64,000 nt of DNA from Opitutus sp. (GCA_024707325.1 JANPZY010000004.1:372001-436000); one strand, 5' to 3'. Positions 39,794 to 48,795 are shown, numbered from the stretch's first letter. Numbers and translations are program-made. Notes: generated by a model from the letters alone, not told the origin.

Positions 39794-40957
39794 ATGAGTG
39801 TCGCCGGGAACCAGCAGCGGACGTTCCTGCGTCTGCTCGCCGCGCTCAGACCGCACTGGCATCGCGACCAGAATCTCCCGGCGCGCATCCAGCAACTACT
39901 CGCACGCGAACGCTCGTTCGGTTCGCGTGATCGCCGGCTCTATCGCGAGCTGATCTACACCACGCTGCGTCATCTGCCGTGGATTGAGCCGCAGCTCGAC
40001 ACCGCGCCCGACGAAGCGGTGCGTCGCGTTGCGTGGCTCGCCGCGGAGACGCCCGCGACGCGCGCGTTTCGCGAGAGCTTCGCGACCGGTGAGGCGCCCA
40101 AAGGCGACCGCGCTGAGCTGCTGCCCGCATGGTTTCGCGAACATTGTCCGGAAATATTCTCCGGCGAAGAACTCACCGCGCAGCTGCGTCGCGCACCGCT
40201 TTGGATTCGCGTGCAGCGCGATTCGGAACGCGTGTTCGCGGAGTTCGAGCAGCGCGGCTGGAAATGGTCCGCGACCGAAGCGACGCCGCACGCGTTTCGC
40301 GTGCACGACGAAGTCGATCTCACGAAGACCGAGAGCTTCGCCGCAGGAAATTTCGAAGTGCAGGACCTCGGCTCGCAGCTCGTGCTCGAAATCGCGCTGA
40401 ACGAGCCGTCCGGTGTCTGGCTCGACGCCTGCGCGGGTGCCGGCGGCAAAACGCTCCAACTCGCGCACCTGCTCGGCGACCGCGGCCGTGTCGAAGCCTA
40501 CGACGTGCGCACGGCCGCGCTCGACGAGCTGCAACGCCGCGCGACTCGAGCCGCACTGCGCAACGTCTCGATCCGCACCGAGGCACGACTCGGAACGTAT
40601 GATGGCGTGATCGTGGACGCACCTTGCTCCGGGTCGGGCACGTGGCGGCGCTCGCCGCATTTGAAATGGACGACGACGTCCGCCCGGATTCGCGAAGCAG
40701 CGGCCTTGCAACTCACGCTCCTCCGCGAACACGCCGCACGCGTCGCTCCCGGCGGTCGGCTCATTTACGCCACCTGTTCGCTTAGTCGGCGGGAAAACGA
40801 GGATGTCGTGGCGGCTTTTCTCGCGGAAAACCCGGAGTTTGCGACGGAAACGCCAGCGAAGGACCTCGGTTTCCCCCTGCGCGGCGGCGGGACGACGATC
40901 TGGCCCTCGCGGTGGGACACCGACGGATTTTTCGTCGCGGTTTTCCGGCGGCGCTGA
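39794..40957 (+). CDS. RsmB/NOP2/Sun-type RNA m5C methyltransferase
   Basis: SAM-dependent cytosine-5 methyltransferase acting on rRNA. The 387-residue protein has a NusB-like helical N-terminus (RIQQLLARERSFGSRDRRLY), then the Rossmann domain with SAM loop LDACAGAGGKTLQLAHLL, the catalytic PCSGSG in VDAPCSGSGTWRR, and the second cysteine in YATCSLSRRENE. It follows lptD by seven bases and precedes scpA. RsmB is my best guess, but related Nop2 enzymes of other specificity look alike. Confidence 0.88.
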   Translation: MSVAGNQQRTFLRLLAALRPHWHRDQNLPARIQQLLARERSFGSRDRRLYRELIYTTLRHLPWIEPQLDTAPDEAVRRVAWLAAETPATRAFRESFATGEAPKGDRAELLPAWFREHCPEIFSGEELTAQLRRAPLWIRVQRDSERVFAEFEQRGWKWSATEATPHAFRVHDEVDLTKTESFAAGNFEVQDLGSQLVLEIALNEPSGVWLDACAGAGGKTLQLAHLLGDRGRVEAYDVRTAALDELQRRATRAALRNVSIRTEARLGTYDGVIVDAPCSGSGTWRRSPHLKWTTTSARIREAAALQLTLLREHAARVAPGGRLIYATCSLSRRENEDVVAAFLAENPEFATETPAKDLGFPLRGGGTTIWPSRWDTDGFFVAVFRRR

Positions 40958-41009
40958 GCGGAGAGTTTTTCGTTGCCGGCAGAGTGGCTGGCTCAACCAT
41001 CGCCCGACC

Positions 41010-41792
41010 GTGGTTCCCGACTCCGACTATCGTATCAAGCTCCAGGTCTTCGAAGGACCGCTGGACCTGCTGCTCTTTTTGATCCGCAAGAACGAGCTGG
41101 ATATTTACGACATCCCGATCGAGTCGGTCACGAAGCAATACATCGAGGCGCTGCACGCGATGCAGCAGCTCGATCTCGAGATTGCGGGAGAATTTTTCGT
41201 GATGGCGGCGACGTTGATGGAGATCAAAAGCCGTATGCTCCTCCCGAAGGGTCTGCACGCGGTGGATCCCAACGCCGACGAGGAGGAGATCGATCCGCGC
41301 TGGGACCTCGTTCACCAGCTCCTCCAATACAAGAAATTCAAGGAAGCCGCGGAGAAGCTCAACGAGCTGGCCTTGAGCCGCCACGATCTCATGGCGCGCT
41401 TCGTGCCGACGATCACGCGCTCCGAGCAGGATCGTCCGCTGAAGAACGTCGATCGCATCGAGCTGTGGAACGCGTTCAACATCGTGCTCCGCCGCCTCGC
41501 CGAAAAACTCGTGGTCGGTGAAATCCACGACGAACAGGTCACCGTTTCCGACCGCATGGAGTATCTCCTCGAGAAAACGAAGACGGAGAAGACGTTTATC
41601 TTTTCGCACCTTTTCCCCGAGCGGGTGACGCTGCGCATGCTGGTCGCCACGTTTTTGGCGGTGCTCGAACTCACGCGTCTCAAGCGGTTGCGCGTGCGTC
41701 AGGACGAAGCGTTTGCCGACATCGTTTGCTCCGCTGTCGAAGAGCAAATCCCGCTTGAAACTCCCCCGCCCGCCGACACGGTGACCGCGTGA
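41010..41792 (+). CDS. scpA: Segregation and condensation protein A
   Basis: Kleisin subunit of the SMC-ScpAB condensin that organises and segregates the chromosome. The 260-residue protein opens with the family signature KLQVFEGPLDLLLFLIRKNELDIYDIPI (residues about 10-37), then GEFFVMAATLMEIKSRMLLP, and ends with the winged helix that binds the SMC head (VTLRMLVATFLAVLELTRLKR). I use the GTG at 41010 because no ATG is suitable. scpB does not follow; a small conserved-looking gene overlaps its stop instead. Confidence 0.92.
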   Translation: MVPDSDYRIKLQVFEGPLDLLLFLIRKNELDIYDIPIESVTKQYIEALHAMQQLDLEIAGEFFVMAATLMEIKSRMLLPKGLHAVDPNADEEEIDPRWDLVHQLLQYKKFKEAAEKLNELALSRHDLMARFVPTITRSEQDRPLKNVDRIELWNAFNIVLRRLAEKLVVGEIHDEQVTVSDRMEYLLEKTKTEKTFIFSHLFPERVTLRMLVATFLAVLELTRLKRLRVRQDEAFADIVCSAVEEQIPLETPPPADTVTA

Positions 41793-42034
41793 GCAAGAAA
41801 AAGAAACCCGCGCGCGCCGGACTTTTGGGCGTCGGACTCGACAACGACGACGGTCACAAACGGATCACCACCGGTGAACAATTCGCCATCGTCGGCGGCT
41901 CCGAAGAAACTCACGGGCGCATGACGGAGACGGTCATCAAGACCTTCGAGGAGCTGAAAAACCGCGGCAAAGCCCTCGAGCAAGTCGAGCCGAAGGAGCT
42001 CGCCGACATCTTGCACCGCGTCACCCCGCGCTGA
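41789..42034 (+). CDS. Small protein of unknown function, coupled to scpA
   Basis: An 81-residue protein beginning with a GTG that overlaps the scpA stop codon (GTGA). It starts with a basic patch (SKKKKPARAGLLGVGLD) and continues with a helical, acidic-basic segment (MTETVIKTFEELKNRGKALE, then VEPKELADILHRV). I do not recognise the family. The tight coupling and regular codon use argue it is real, and it may work with the SMC complex, but that is only inferred from position. Confidence 0.65.
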   Translation: MSKKKKPARAGLLGVGLDNDDGHKRITTGEQFAIVGGSEETHGRMTETVIKTFEELKNRGKALEQVEPKELADILHRVTPR

Positions 42035-42091
42035 CGCCCGTTTGCGTCTCGTCCGTTTCCGACTCTACTGTTCCCTCCAACTGCCATCCGT

Positions 42092-42419
42092 ATGTCCGAA
42101 AAAAATCACGCATCTGACCACCGACTCCTTCAAGAACACCGTCAGCGCTTCCAGCACGCCGGTCCTCGTTGATTTCTGGGCGCCTTGGTGCGGGCCCTGC
42201 AAAGCCATCGCGCCGATCCTCGACGAGCTCGCCACCGAGTTCGACGGCAAGCTCTCGATCGCGAAGGTGAACATCGACGAGCACGACTCGATCGCCGCGG
42301 AATACGGCATCCGCGCCATCCCGACGATGCTGCTCTTCAAGGGCGGCCAGGTCGTCGAGCAACTCGTCGGCATGATGCCGAAGGCGGCGCTCAAGACGAA
42401 GCTCGAAGCGCACGTCTGA
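42092..42419 (+). CDS. trxA: Thioredoxin, with a frameshift right after the start
   Basis: Disulphide reductase cofactor. The thioredoxin fold with the active site WCGPC (in VDFWAPWCGPCKAIAP) and the cis-proline region AIPTMLLFKGG is complete. The natural start ATG TCC GAA at 42092 is out of frame with it because of seven A at 42099-42105; with six A the protein reads MSEKITHLTTDSF and is about 108 residues. An in-frame GTG further upstream would also give a protein, but with an odd leader. A strong terminator follows. Confidence 0.88.
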
Positions 42420-42447
42420 GTTCGACTCTTTTTCGCTCTCTTTCCAA

Positions 42448-42477
42448 AGCCGCGTCACGCCGACGCGGCTTTTTTTA
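42448..42477 (+). terminator. Rho-independent terminator after trxA
   Basis: AGCCGCGT (42448-42455) pairs with ACGCGGCT (42463-42470) around a seven-base loop, followed by seven T. It lies between the convergent trxA and menA genes. On the other strand a shorter T-run is present, so it could serve both. Confidence 0.9.
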
Positions 42478-43356
42478 TTTCCAGATCAGACCGACCGAGA
42501 GCAGCACGGCGAAAAGCGCGAGTAGTTTTCCAGTATCGCCCAGCAACGCGATCAATTCGGCCGGCTGCTCCGCTCGCCGGAGTCGCCGGCAGTGAATCCA
42601 CGCCATCGGCCACGCCAGCCACGGCAGCAACAGCGTCGGACTTTGGTCGCGCGCCGCGAGCGCGACCGGCACCGCGAATGCAACGAGTGCCGACACGAAA
42701 TGCTGCCAGCGCGCCGCCGCGCGACCGAAGCGGACGACGAGCGTTTTCTTCCCGGCCGCCCGATCGGTGTCGATGTCGCGATAGTTGTTCACGACGAGAA
42801 TATTCGCCGCCAGCAGACCGATCGGCACACCGAGCAGCAGTGCGTCGACGGTGACACGTCCCGCCTGCACGAAGTAGGTCGCCGCCACGGCCACGAGCCC
42901 GAAAAAGATAAACACGAACAGATCGCCGAGACCGTTGTAAGCGAGCGGCCACGGACCTCCGGTGTAGGCGATGCCACACAGGATGCTCGCGACACCGATC
43001 ACGATCAGCCACGGGCCGCCCCACGCAATGAGTCCGAGTCCGGACAGAAACGCCGCTGCGAACACGAACCACATCGCGCGCTTCATCACCGCCGGAGAAA
43101 CCAGTCCCGCCGCGACCGCCCGCCGCGGCCCCACCCGCGCGACTGTATCCGCGCCGTGGATATAATCGTAGTAGTCGTTGGCGAAATTCGTCCCGATCTG
43201 CACGAGTAACGCGAACGCCAGGCACAGGCTCGCCGCGCCTGCGTCGAACACCCCGTCGCGCCACGCGAGCGCAGCACCCACGAGCACCGGCGCGACCGCA
43301 GCCGGCAACGTGCGCGGGCGAGCGGCGGACAGCCAGACTTGTGCGGACGCACTCAC
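42475..43356 (-). CDS. menA: 1,4-dihydroxy-2-naphthoate polyprenyltransferase
   Basis: Integral-membrane UbiA-family prenyltransferase that attaches the isoprenoid tail in menaquinone synthesis. The 293-residue protein has about eight hydrophobic segments and two Asp-rich motifs: NFANDYYDYIHGAD (about residue 50) and NNYRDIDTDRAAGKKTL (about 190), which bind the prenyl diphosphate via Mg. RPRTLPAAVAPVLVG at the N-terminus is typical of MenA. I use the GTG at 43356. It works with menD and menF found 30 kb away. Confidence 0.93.
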   Translation of the reverse strand: MSASAQVWLSAARPRTLPAAVAPVLVGAALAWRDGVFDAGAASLCLAFALLVQIGTNFANDYYDYIHGADTVARVGPRRAVAAGLVSPAVMKRAMWFVFAAAFLSGLGLIAWGGPWLIVIGVASILCGIAYTGGPWPLAYNGLGDLFVFIFFGLVAVAATYFVQAGRVTVDALLLGVPIGLLAANILVVNNYRDIDTDRAAGKKTLVVRFGRAAARWQHFVSALVAFAVPVALAARDQSPTLLLPWLAWPMAWIHCRRLRRAEQPAELIALLGDTGKLLALFAVLLSVGLIWK

Positions 43357-43360
43357 CGGC

Positions 43361-44023
43361 TCAGCCCTTCCACTTTTTCGTGAACGGCACCAGCGAACGC
43401 CGCAGCAGCAGACTGAGCAGCGCCGGCAGGAAGCACAGCAGCGCTGCGAACACCGGAAGCGGCTGCATGCCGACGAACAGCACGCCAAACACCATGAGCA
43501 GGAGCGCGTAAACGGTCAGAAACGCCAATGCGCTCGGCAGCGCCAGATTGATCGCCCAGACGAGGATCAGCGCAAACAGCGCGGCACTCAAACCGGAGAG
43601 CGCGATCGACAGGCCACTGAGATAAAATAGCGCGGGGAAAAGACTGAATCGGCCTTCGTAGCGAAACGTTTGCACGAGCACGCCGATGAGCAACACACCC
43701 AGGATGACCCAGTAAATCCAGTGGATCGAGTCGTCGACCGGCAGTTCCAACGCTTGGAGCGAAGGATCCACCGCCCCCTCCCATCCGACCAACGCCACGC
43801 CACCCACCGCGGCGCGGAAGAAATCGATGAAGTTTTTGTCCTTTCGAACCTCCTCACTGAAGCGCACGCTTTGATCGCCCGGCTCGCGCGAACGACCACT
43901 CTCCGAGTAGCGACGGTTTCTCCGGCTCCGGAAGCGGATCACCTTGCCGCCAAGCCGCAGCCACTGGCGGGGAAACCACAGCAGAAGAAGCGCAAACAGA
44001 AACTGGATCAGGTCGATTTTCAC
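43361..44023 (-). CDS. Multi-pass membrane protein of unknown function
   Basis: A 220-residue protein with an N-terminal hydrophobic helix (LIQFLFALLLLWFP), a charged segment, and then about five hydrophobic stretches (IYWVILGVLLIGVLV, LFALILVWAINLAL, LAFLTVYALLLMVFGVLFVGM, VFAALLCFLPALLSLLLR). I recognise no family. It is four bases upstream of menA and 50 bases after the TPR gene, so it is in the ABC-transporter operon. The window gives no hint of a substrate or partner. Confidence 0.65.
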   Translation of the reverse strand: MKIDLIQFLFALLLLWFPRQWLRLGGKVIRFRSRRNRRYSESGRSREPGDQSVRFSEEVRKDKNFIDFFRAAVGGVALVGWEGAVDPSLQALELPVDDSIHWIYWVILGVLLIGVLVQTFRYEGRFSLFPALFYLSGLSIALSGLSAALFALILVWAINLALPSALAFLTVYALLLMVFGVLFVGMQPLPVFAALLCFLPALLSLLLRRSLVPFTKKWKG

Positions 44024-44073
44024 GCGGGGATTTCAGTGTCGTTTTCCGCAGGGATGGCGAGATCAGAACATTG

Positions 44074-44811
44074 TTACGGCGCCGGCGGCCGATACGCGTC
44101 CTCCTCGGCCACATCCAGTTCTGTCTCCAACTCACGGATACGCGCCAGCACTACGTCTCGCATGGCCGCGGGATCGCTCGGGGAAAGCCGCGGGTGCAGT
44201 TCTCGCAAAAACGTCCACGCATCACGCGGACGCCCGTCGAGTCGCAGCAACTCCGCGTGCAGGCGCGCCGCGTAATACGGCGCCGCCGGCAACTCCGCCG
44301 CGCGACGATAGCTTTCCGCGGCGGCGGTTACATCCCCCAAGGCACGCCACTGGATCATCGCGCGTTCAGTCCAGATGGCGGGCGATTCCGGGTGCACCCG
44401 CTCCGCCGCGTCGAGCCAGCGCAACGCGAGCGCCGGATCGTTGCTCCATTCACTGGACGCGACTCCCCCGGCCTCCGACGCATCCGACCAACGCGGCATG
44501 TCGTAGGCCAGCATCCGCGCACCGTTGAGCCAGAACGCGAGCGGCTCCGGATCGAGGGACGTCGTCGCGTGCAACCATCTCGACATCGCGGCGCCATCGC
44601 GCTCTTCCCACGCCGCGTAAGCGCGCAGCCATGCGAGATCGGCCGCGAAGGTGCGATAGCCGCCGAGCGCCGCGATGGTCATCGCGCTCGCACCCGTAGC
44701 TCGGTTGACGGGAGAAAGTTGGCCGGCGTGCGGTTCGAGCCAGCGCAACGCTGCACCCGCGAGCATCATCGCGAGCACCACGCGCAAGACGATCGACGGA
44801 CTAGAATTCAC
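44074..44811 (-). CDS. TPR-like membrane-anchored protein
   Basis: A 245-residue protein with an N-terminal hydrophobic anchor (SIVLRVVLAMMLAGAALRWL) and helix pairs that resemble tetratricopeptide repeats (DPALALRWLDAAERVHPESPAIW, then ALGDVTAAAESYRRAAELP). The GTG start at 44811 overlaps the ABC permease stop codon. TPR proteins scaffold complexes, so a role with the adjacent exporter is possible. The remainder has no motif I know. Confidence 0.68.
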   Translation of the reverse strand: MNSSPSIVLRVVLAMMLAGAALRWLEPHAGQLSPVNRATGASAMTIAALGGYRTFAADLAWLRAYAAWEERDGAAMSRWLHATTSLDPEPLAFWLNGARMLAYDMPRWSDASEAGGVASSEWSNDPALALRWLDAAERVHPESPAIWTERAMIQWRALGDVTAAAESYRRAAELPAAPYYAARLHAELLRLDGRPRDAWTFLRELHPRLSPSDPAAMRDVVLARIRELETELDVAEEDAYRPPAP

Positions 44812-45610
44812 GCTGCCGAAAACTCCACGTCGCCAGCGCGCCCGCCACGATGCAGTAGCCCGCGGCGTATAACGTGACCGCAACGATTTCTCCGCCCCCA
44901 AGCGCAACGCCCGCGGAGAACTTTTCCTCGAAGTTGAACACCTGAAAATTGGGAAACAGCAGCGCGAGCGCCGACGCCCCCGCTTTTGTGGCCCACGAGT
45001 CGGTGCGGTGCGCGACTTCCTGCGCCACGTGTTGCAGGTGACAGATCAGCAACGCAGCGAGCGAGAGCGCGATCGCCAGCAACTGCGAACGCGACAACGT
45101 GCACAGCAACAGCGTCAATGCCGCGAGCACCGCACATTTCAGCGCGTGTGCGTAACCTGTCAGCGCCACGGCAGCGTAGTTCACGACCGCGTCGGTCGCG
45201 AGCGTTTGCGTCCACAACACCGCTGCGAGCAAACCCGTAAGCAGCGCACAATACGCCGCGAGCACGAGCACCGCGGCACCAAATTTTCCCGCGATGAACT
45301 CCCCGTGTCGCACCGGTTTCGCGAGGAGCGTCAGGACCGTGCGTTGCTCGATCTCCGAGAAATACGCATGCGCCACCAGTGCGATCGCGAGACCGGAGCC
45401 GAGCAAACCGATCGTGCCGAAACCGAAATCAGCCACGAACTTCAGCGGCGAGACGCCGAAGTTGAAATCGCCGAGCAGTCGCGCTCCACCCACGAGCACC
45501 GCGCCGAGGAACACCAGCGCATTGGCTATGCGCTGTCGCATGAGACCGCGCAGCGTCTGCCGTCCGATCAGCACGGCGCGATGAAGTGAAAGCGAGAAGC
45601 CGCCGCTCAT
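44801..45610 (-). CDS. ABC-2 type transporter permease
   Basis: Integral-membrane half of an ABC exporter, about 269 residues with six hydrophobic segments (for example GFGTIGLLGSGLAIALVAHAY and AVLVLAAYCALLTGLLAAVLW). The short cytoplasmic stretch SEIEQRTVLTLLAKPVRHGEF is a recurring feature of ABC-2 permeases just after the second helix. Its start overlaps the ATPase stop by four bases. The cargo is unknown; such pairs export lipids, peptides, or act in gliding or stress response. Confidence 0.85.
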   Translation of the reverse strand: MSGGFSLSLHRAVLIGRQTLRGLMRQRIANALVFLGAVLVGGARLLGDFNFGVSPLKFVADFGFGTIGLLGSGLAIALVAHAYFSEIEQRTVLTLLAKPVRHGEFIAGKFGAAVLVLAAYCALLTGLLAAVLWTQTLATDAVVNYAAVALTGYAHALKCAVLAALTLLLCTLSRSQLLAIALSLAALLICHLQHVAQEVAHRTDSWATKAGASALALLFPNFQVFNFEEKFSAGVALGGGEIVAVTLYAAGYCIVAGALATWSFRQREF

Positions 45611-46395
45611 GATTTCTCCACAACCTCCTTTCGCGCCGCCTCGTCGAGCACGCGGCAATACGCCTGCTCGAGCACGCTGCGGTTGGGCGTAAATCCGTCG
45701 CCAAGCATCAGCCGGCTCACCGGCTCGTCGCACAGCTTTCGTCCCGCGGCGAGAATCGCCACGCGATCGCATACGGTTTCGAGCGGTCCGATCAAATGCG
45801 ACGTGATCAACACCGTGCGCCGGTCGCGCCTGATCGCGTCGATGATCCGCACGATTTCCTCCGCGCCGTGTGGATCCACGCCGGCGAGCGGCTCATCCAT
45901 GACAAGAAACTCCGGTTCGTGCACCAGCGCCTGCGCGAGTCCAGCGCGCTGCCGCATGCCGCGCGAGTAACCTGCCACCGGTCGCGACGCCGCTGCGGTC
46001 AAGCCCACGAGTTCGAGCACCGCCGCCGCACGCTGCCGCAGTTTTTCGCCGCTCAGCCCGCAAAGCTGCCCGTGAAATTCCACGAGTTCGCGCGCGGTCA
46101 GATAGCCCGGGAAGTCCGGCGTATCCGGCACATAACCGAGCCGCGCCCGCACGCCGATGTCACCCGGCTTCCCGCCCAGCACGGAGCACGAGCCGCTCGT
46201 CGGCCGCACCAGGCCTAGGAGAATTTTGATCAACGTGCTTTTGCCCGAGCCGTTGGGTCCGAGCAGTGCCACCACTTCACCCCGCCGCACGTGGAAATCG
46301 ACGCCGTGCAACGCGCGCACTTTCTGCGCCGTCAGCCCGGTCGCGTAGTCTTTGATCAGCCCTCGCGCCTCCACCACCTCGGTCGCGGGGATCAT
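45607..46395 (-). CDS. ABC transporter ATP-binding protein
   Basis: Nucleotide-binding subunit of the exporter encoded with the next gene. The 262-residue protein shows Walker A (LLGPNGSGKST), the Q-loop region GYVPDTPDFPGYLTA, the ABC signature in GYSRGMRQRAGLAQAL (a variant of LSGGQ), Walker B (FLVMDEPLAGVD) and the switch His in VLITSHLI. The form resembles CcmA/ABC-2 ATPases. It follows acyP by one base on the same strand. Confidence 0.93.
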   Translation of the reverse strand: MIPATEVVEARGLIKDYATGLTAQKVRALHGVDFHVRRGEVVALLGPNGSGKSTLIKILLGLVRPTSGSCSVLGGKPGDIGVRARLGYVPDTPDFPGYLTARELVEFHGQLCGLSGEKLRQRAAAVLELVGLTAAASRPVAGYSRGMRQRAGLAQALVHEPEFLVMDEPLAGVDPHGAEEIVRIIDAIRRDRRTVLITSHLIGPLETVCDRVAILAAGRKLCDEPVSRLMLGDGFTPNRSVLEQAYCRVLDEAARKEVVEKS

Positions 46396-46396
46396 G

Positions 46397-46672
46397 TCAC
46401 TTGATGGTGAAACCGACGAACTCCGGCGCGCGCCGGCCGGCCACGCGCTCCGTTTTCCGGATGTAGCCATGCATGCGCTCGTCGAGCGCCGAGAGAAAAT
46501 CCTCCACTTCCTTCGCCGCCCCCTCGACTTCGAGCTGCACGCGACCGTCTGCGAGGTTTTTCACGTAGCCCGAAACTTCGAACTCCTTGGCCACCTGCAT
46601 TGTCGAGTAGCGAAACCCGACGCCCTGCACGTGTCCGCTGAAGAATACGAGTTCGTGGTGCACATCCGGCAT
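46397..46672 (-). CDS. acyP: Acylphosphatase
   Basis: Small phosphohydrolase of carboxyl phosphates such as 1,3-bisphosphoglycerate and carbamoyl phosphate. The 91-residue ferredoxin-like protein has the signature GHVQGVGFRYST, with Arg (about residue 21) binding phosphate, and the catalytic Asn in GYVKNLADGRV. It heads the leftward operon that continues with the ABC exporter. There is no sign of a hydrogenase maturation fusion (HypF). Confidence 0.95.
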   Translation of the reverse strand: MPDVHHELVFFSGHVQGVGFRYSTMQVAKEFEVSGYVKNLADGRVQLEVEGAAKEVEDFLSALDERMHGYIRKTERVAGRRAPEFVGFTIK

Positions 46673-46818
46673 GTTTCTGAAATTGCGGACGCCCCCCGCG
46701 CATCAACACGCAAGTAGCCGGCCCGCGCCAAGTCTTTGCCCCCGAACCCCGACCACCCCCTGTCGGGGAATTTAGTTTGCTTTTCGAGTATCCCGGGGCT
46801 CAGTTTCCGCACATCCGA

Positions 46819-47505
46819 ATGAGCAATTTCGATTCTGACGGAGCCCCCGAGAACGAGTGGGAAGAGCGCGGCGATCTGGCCTGGAATGAGTTCGATTGGG
46901 AGCGCTACCTCCGCGAGCAAGACGACGCTATCCATCGCTATCTCGGCTTCTACGAAGCGTGTAAGGCCAGCCCTGACCGCATCGACGATGTCGCTGAACT
47001 CATGCACTGGGGCAACGACACCGCCGACGATGCCCGCGCCGACGCTTCCGGCTCCGACGACGAGGATGACGATGAGGACGATTTCATCCCGCAGGGCGAA
47101 GTCTACACGCTCCACAAAAACCCCATCTTCGTCTCCACCAAGGCCCTTTATCTGAGCCTCCGCCGGAACTGGGAACTCACCGCCGGTGATTCCACCCGCG
47201 TGCCCCAGCCTCTCGCGCTTTCACTCCTCTCCTCGCTGCATCGCGGCGAAGAACAGGCCGTCCACGCCATCCACGCGCTGGATTTTGGCGATTACGCGAT
47301 GGCCGTTTCGCTCTTTAAGCGCGCGCTCAGTGCCCTCAACAGCACGCTCGCGCTGCTCAACGACACTTCCGCCCTCGATCACCGCGCCGTTCGCACCTAC
47401 CGCGAAGAATCGCTTCCCCGACTCTTCGATCTGCGCGAGATCTGGCTTCGCGTGATCAACGAGTGTCGCCAAGAGCTGAAGCGTCCCGCCGACGGCGAAA
47501 ACTGA
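46819..47505 (+). CDS. Conserved-looking acidic protein of unknown function
   Basis: A 228-residue cytoplasmic protein rich in Asp/Glu. The N-terminal half has WNEFDWERYLREQDDAIHRY and a very acidic linker (GSDDEDDDEDDF, about residues 79-90). The second half is helical (ALSLLSSLHRGEEQAVHAIHALD, FKRALSALNSTLALLND) and could be a small helical repeat. I do not recognise the family. An ATG at 46777 would add 14 residues; I choose the one at 46819. tRNA-Ser follows after about 90 bases. Confidence 0.65.
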   Translation: MSNFDSDGAPENEWEERGDLAWNEFDWERYLREQDDAIHRYLGFYEACKASPDRIDDVAELMHWGNDTADDARADASGSDDEDDDEDDFIPQGEVYTLHKNPIFVSTKALYLSLRRNWELTAGDSTRVPQPLALSLLSSLHRGEEQAVHAIHALDFGDYAMAVSLFKRALSALNSTLALLNDTSALDHRAVRTYREESLPRLFDLREIWLRVINECRQELKRPADGEN

Positions 47506-47592
47506 CGCCTCTCGCGCGAAGCGATTTTCTCCGGCAAATCCGCCTTGCACTTTGTTCGGCGCGCGTTTGCCTCGGAACTTCCTCGAACAAAC

Positions 47593-47686
47593 GGAGAGAT
47601 GGCTGAGTGGTCGAAAGCGGCGCTTTGCTAAAGCGTTGTAGGGATTTAAACCCCTACCGAGGGTTCGAATCCCTCTCTCTCCGCCA
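47593..47686 (+). tRNA. tRNA-Ser (anticodon GCT)
   Basis: A 94-nt tRNA with a long variable arm typical of serine. GGAGAGA at the 5' end pairs with TCTCTCC; the anticodon loop CTTTGCTAAAG has GCT; the variable arm GTAGGG/CCCTAC and the T-arm GAGGGTTCGAATCCCTC follow. The discriminator G and CCA are encoded. Confidence 0.97.
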
Positions 47687-47699
47687 CTTCGAGACACAA

Positions 47700-47737
47700 T
47701 GAAGCCCGCACGTCTATCGTGCGGGCTTCGTCGTTTT
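47700..47737. terminator. Bidirectional hairpin after tRNA-Ser
   Basis: GAAGCCCGCACG (47701-47712) pairs perfectly with CGTGCGGGCTTC (47718-47729) around a five-base loop, followed by GTCGTTTT. It stands between tRNA-Ser on the plus strand and the GlcG-like gene on the minus strand and may end both transcripts. Confidence 0.8.
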
Positions 47738-47749
47738 CGGACCTGAAAT

Positions 47750-48210
47750 TCAGTCCGCCATCGACATCCCCGGCACCCGTGCGACCGCTTGCCGGATGAT
47801 GCTGCAGTCCGTCTCGCCCGTGAAGCCGCTCATCGCGACCGCCAGCCTCGTGCCGTCCGCCAGCTTCACCGGCAAACCGCCGTCCCAGCCAATGAAGTCC
47901 GGATGCGCGATCCCGAACTGCGCCGGATCGATTTTCTTCCCGTAAACCAGATCTTCGTAGCGACCGGTCGCGATGTTCGTCGGCAGACCTGCGTGCACTT
48001 CTGCCACGCGATCCGCGATGTCGCGCGTTGTCGCAGGCGATCCGTCCCGAACATGCGCCCGAAAAACTGCCCGTTTTCGGCAATGATGTGGAGCGTCCCA
48101 TTTCCGTGGCTGTTGTCGCGATCGGCGGGATTTTCCATGCATGCAGGAATCAACTTCTCGACTTCCGCGATCAACAACTCGGCCTGACGGGAGATTTCGG
48201 CGGTCGACAT
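47750..48210 (-). pseudogene. GlcG/HbpS (DUF336) family protein, frameshifted
   Basis: Two frames together give a protein of about 150 residues. The first part reads MSTAEISRQAELLIAEVEKL to FFGRMFGT; the second reads SPATTRDIADRVAEVHAGLP and ends WDGGLPVKLADGTRLAVAMS plus GFTGETDCSIIRQA. The GG-x-P and SG-x-G/TG-E patterns resemble the haem-binding GlcG/HbpS family. The break at about 48030-48045 differs from the others in the window: it needs one extra base (or loses two), so it is a -1 shift. A palindrome at 48275-48303 lies 65 bases upstream of the start. Confidence 0.6.
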
Positions 48211-48274
48211 GCCCCCACTCCAAACATCTCGCTCCCCGCAACGCAACCGCCCTCCTCCTCTAGAAAAGCCCAAC

Positions 48275-48303
48275 CCACATGTCTACTATTAGTTGACGTG
48301 TGG
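48275..48303. promoter_or_regulatory. 29-bp palindrome, candidate operator (copy 1)
   Basis: The core GTCTACTATTAGTTGAC (48281-48297) is an almost perfect dyad around T48289, and the symmetry extends through CCACA on the left and TGTGG on the right (12 of 14 pairs match). The ACTA-N-TAGT heart recalls sites of BlaI/MecI-type repressors, which I infer only from memory. It lies in the probable promoter region of the GlcG-like gene. Confidence 0.5.
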
Positions 48304-48338
48304 ACTTTCGTGCAGCTGATCGCGGAGCTCCATTCGAG

Positions 48339-48740
48339 GCCCGCATCTGCACGACGCAGAGCGCGACACGGCTGAACCCGATCCGGACGCTCGCACCCAA
48401 CAATGCGCACCAGGATTCGCCTCAATCCGCACCGTGGCTCCAGCCGGTTGGCACTCGGACCAGACTCAATGCGCACCTGAGCTCGACCCGGGACACACTT
48501 AGTCGCGACTCGATCCGGTCTATGGCTCGACTCGTGCCGCAACACGCCACAACGAGGGACGCACTTTGTTCCAACCCGAGGCGAGATGTGTCTCACGGCT
48601 GTCCGCACCCTTGCTCGACTATGCCCGCACTCTGGCCGACGCGGAACGCACCTCACTCCAACCCGAGCCGCACTTGGTTCCGAGTCGGTGCGGACCATGG
48701 CTCGGGCCATTCGCAACGAATTCATTCCGAGCTAACCGGC
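48339..48740. repeat. 22-base repeat array E (about 18 units, the largest)
   Basis: About eighteen contiguous units, one of them a base short (48647-48667), fill the space between the two palindromes. They are more diverged than in other arrays, but CCGCAC or GCGCAC recurs every 22 bases (48427, 48471, 48603, 48625, 48668). No gene is detectable between 48211 and 48987. Confidence 0.78.
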
Positions 48741-48795
48741 TGCGGCCTCAGTGGCGCCCCAGGCTCCAGTTCCGTTTATCCACGTCTGCGGCGCC

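Noticed and set aside
48339..48740. Regular 22-base arrays as a CRISPR array
   Set aside because: There is no constant repeat of 23-45 bases separated by unique spacers of similar length; the units are contiguous with 8-base boxes and 3-base variable parts, and no cas gene is near.
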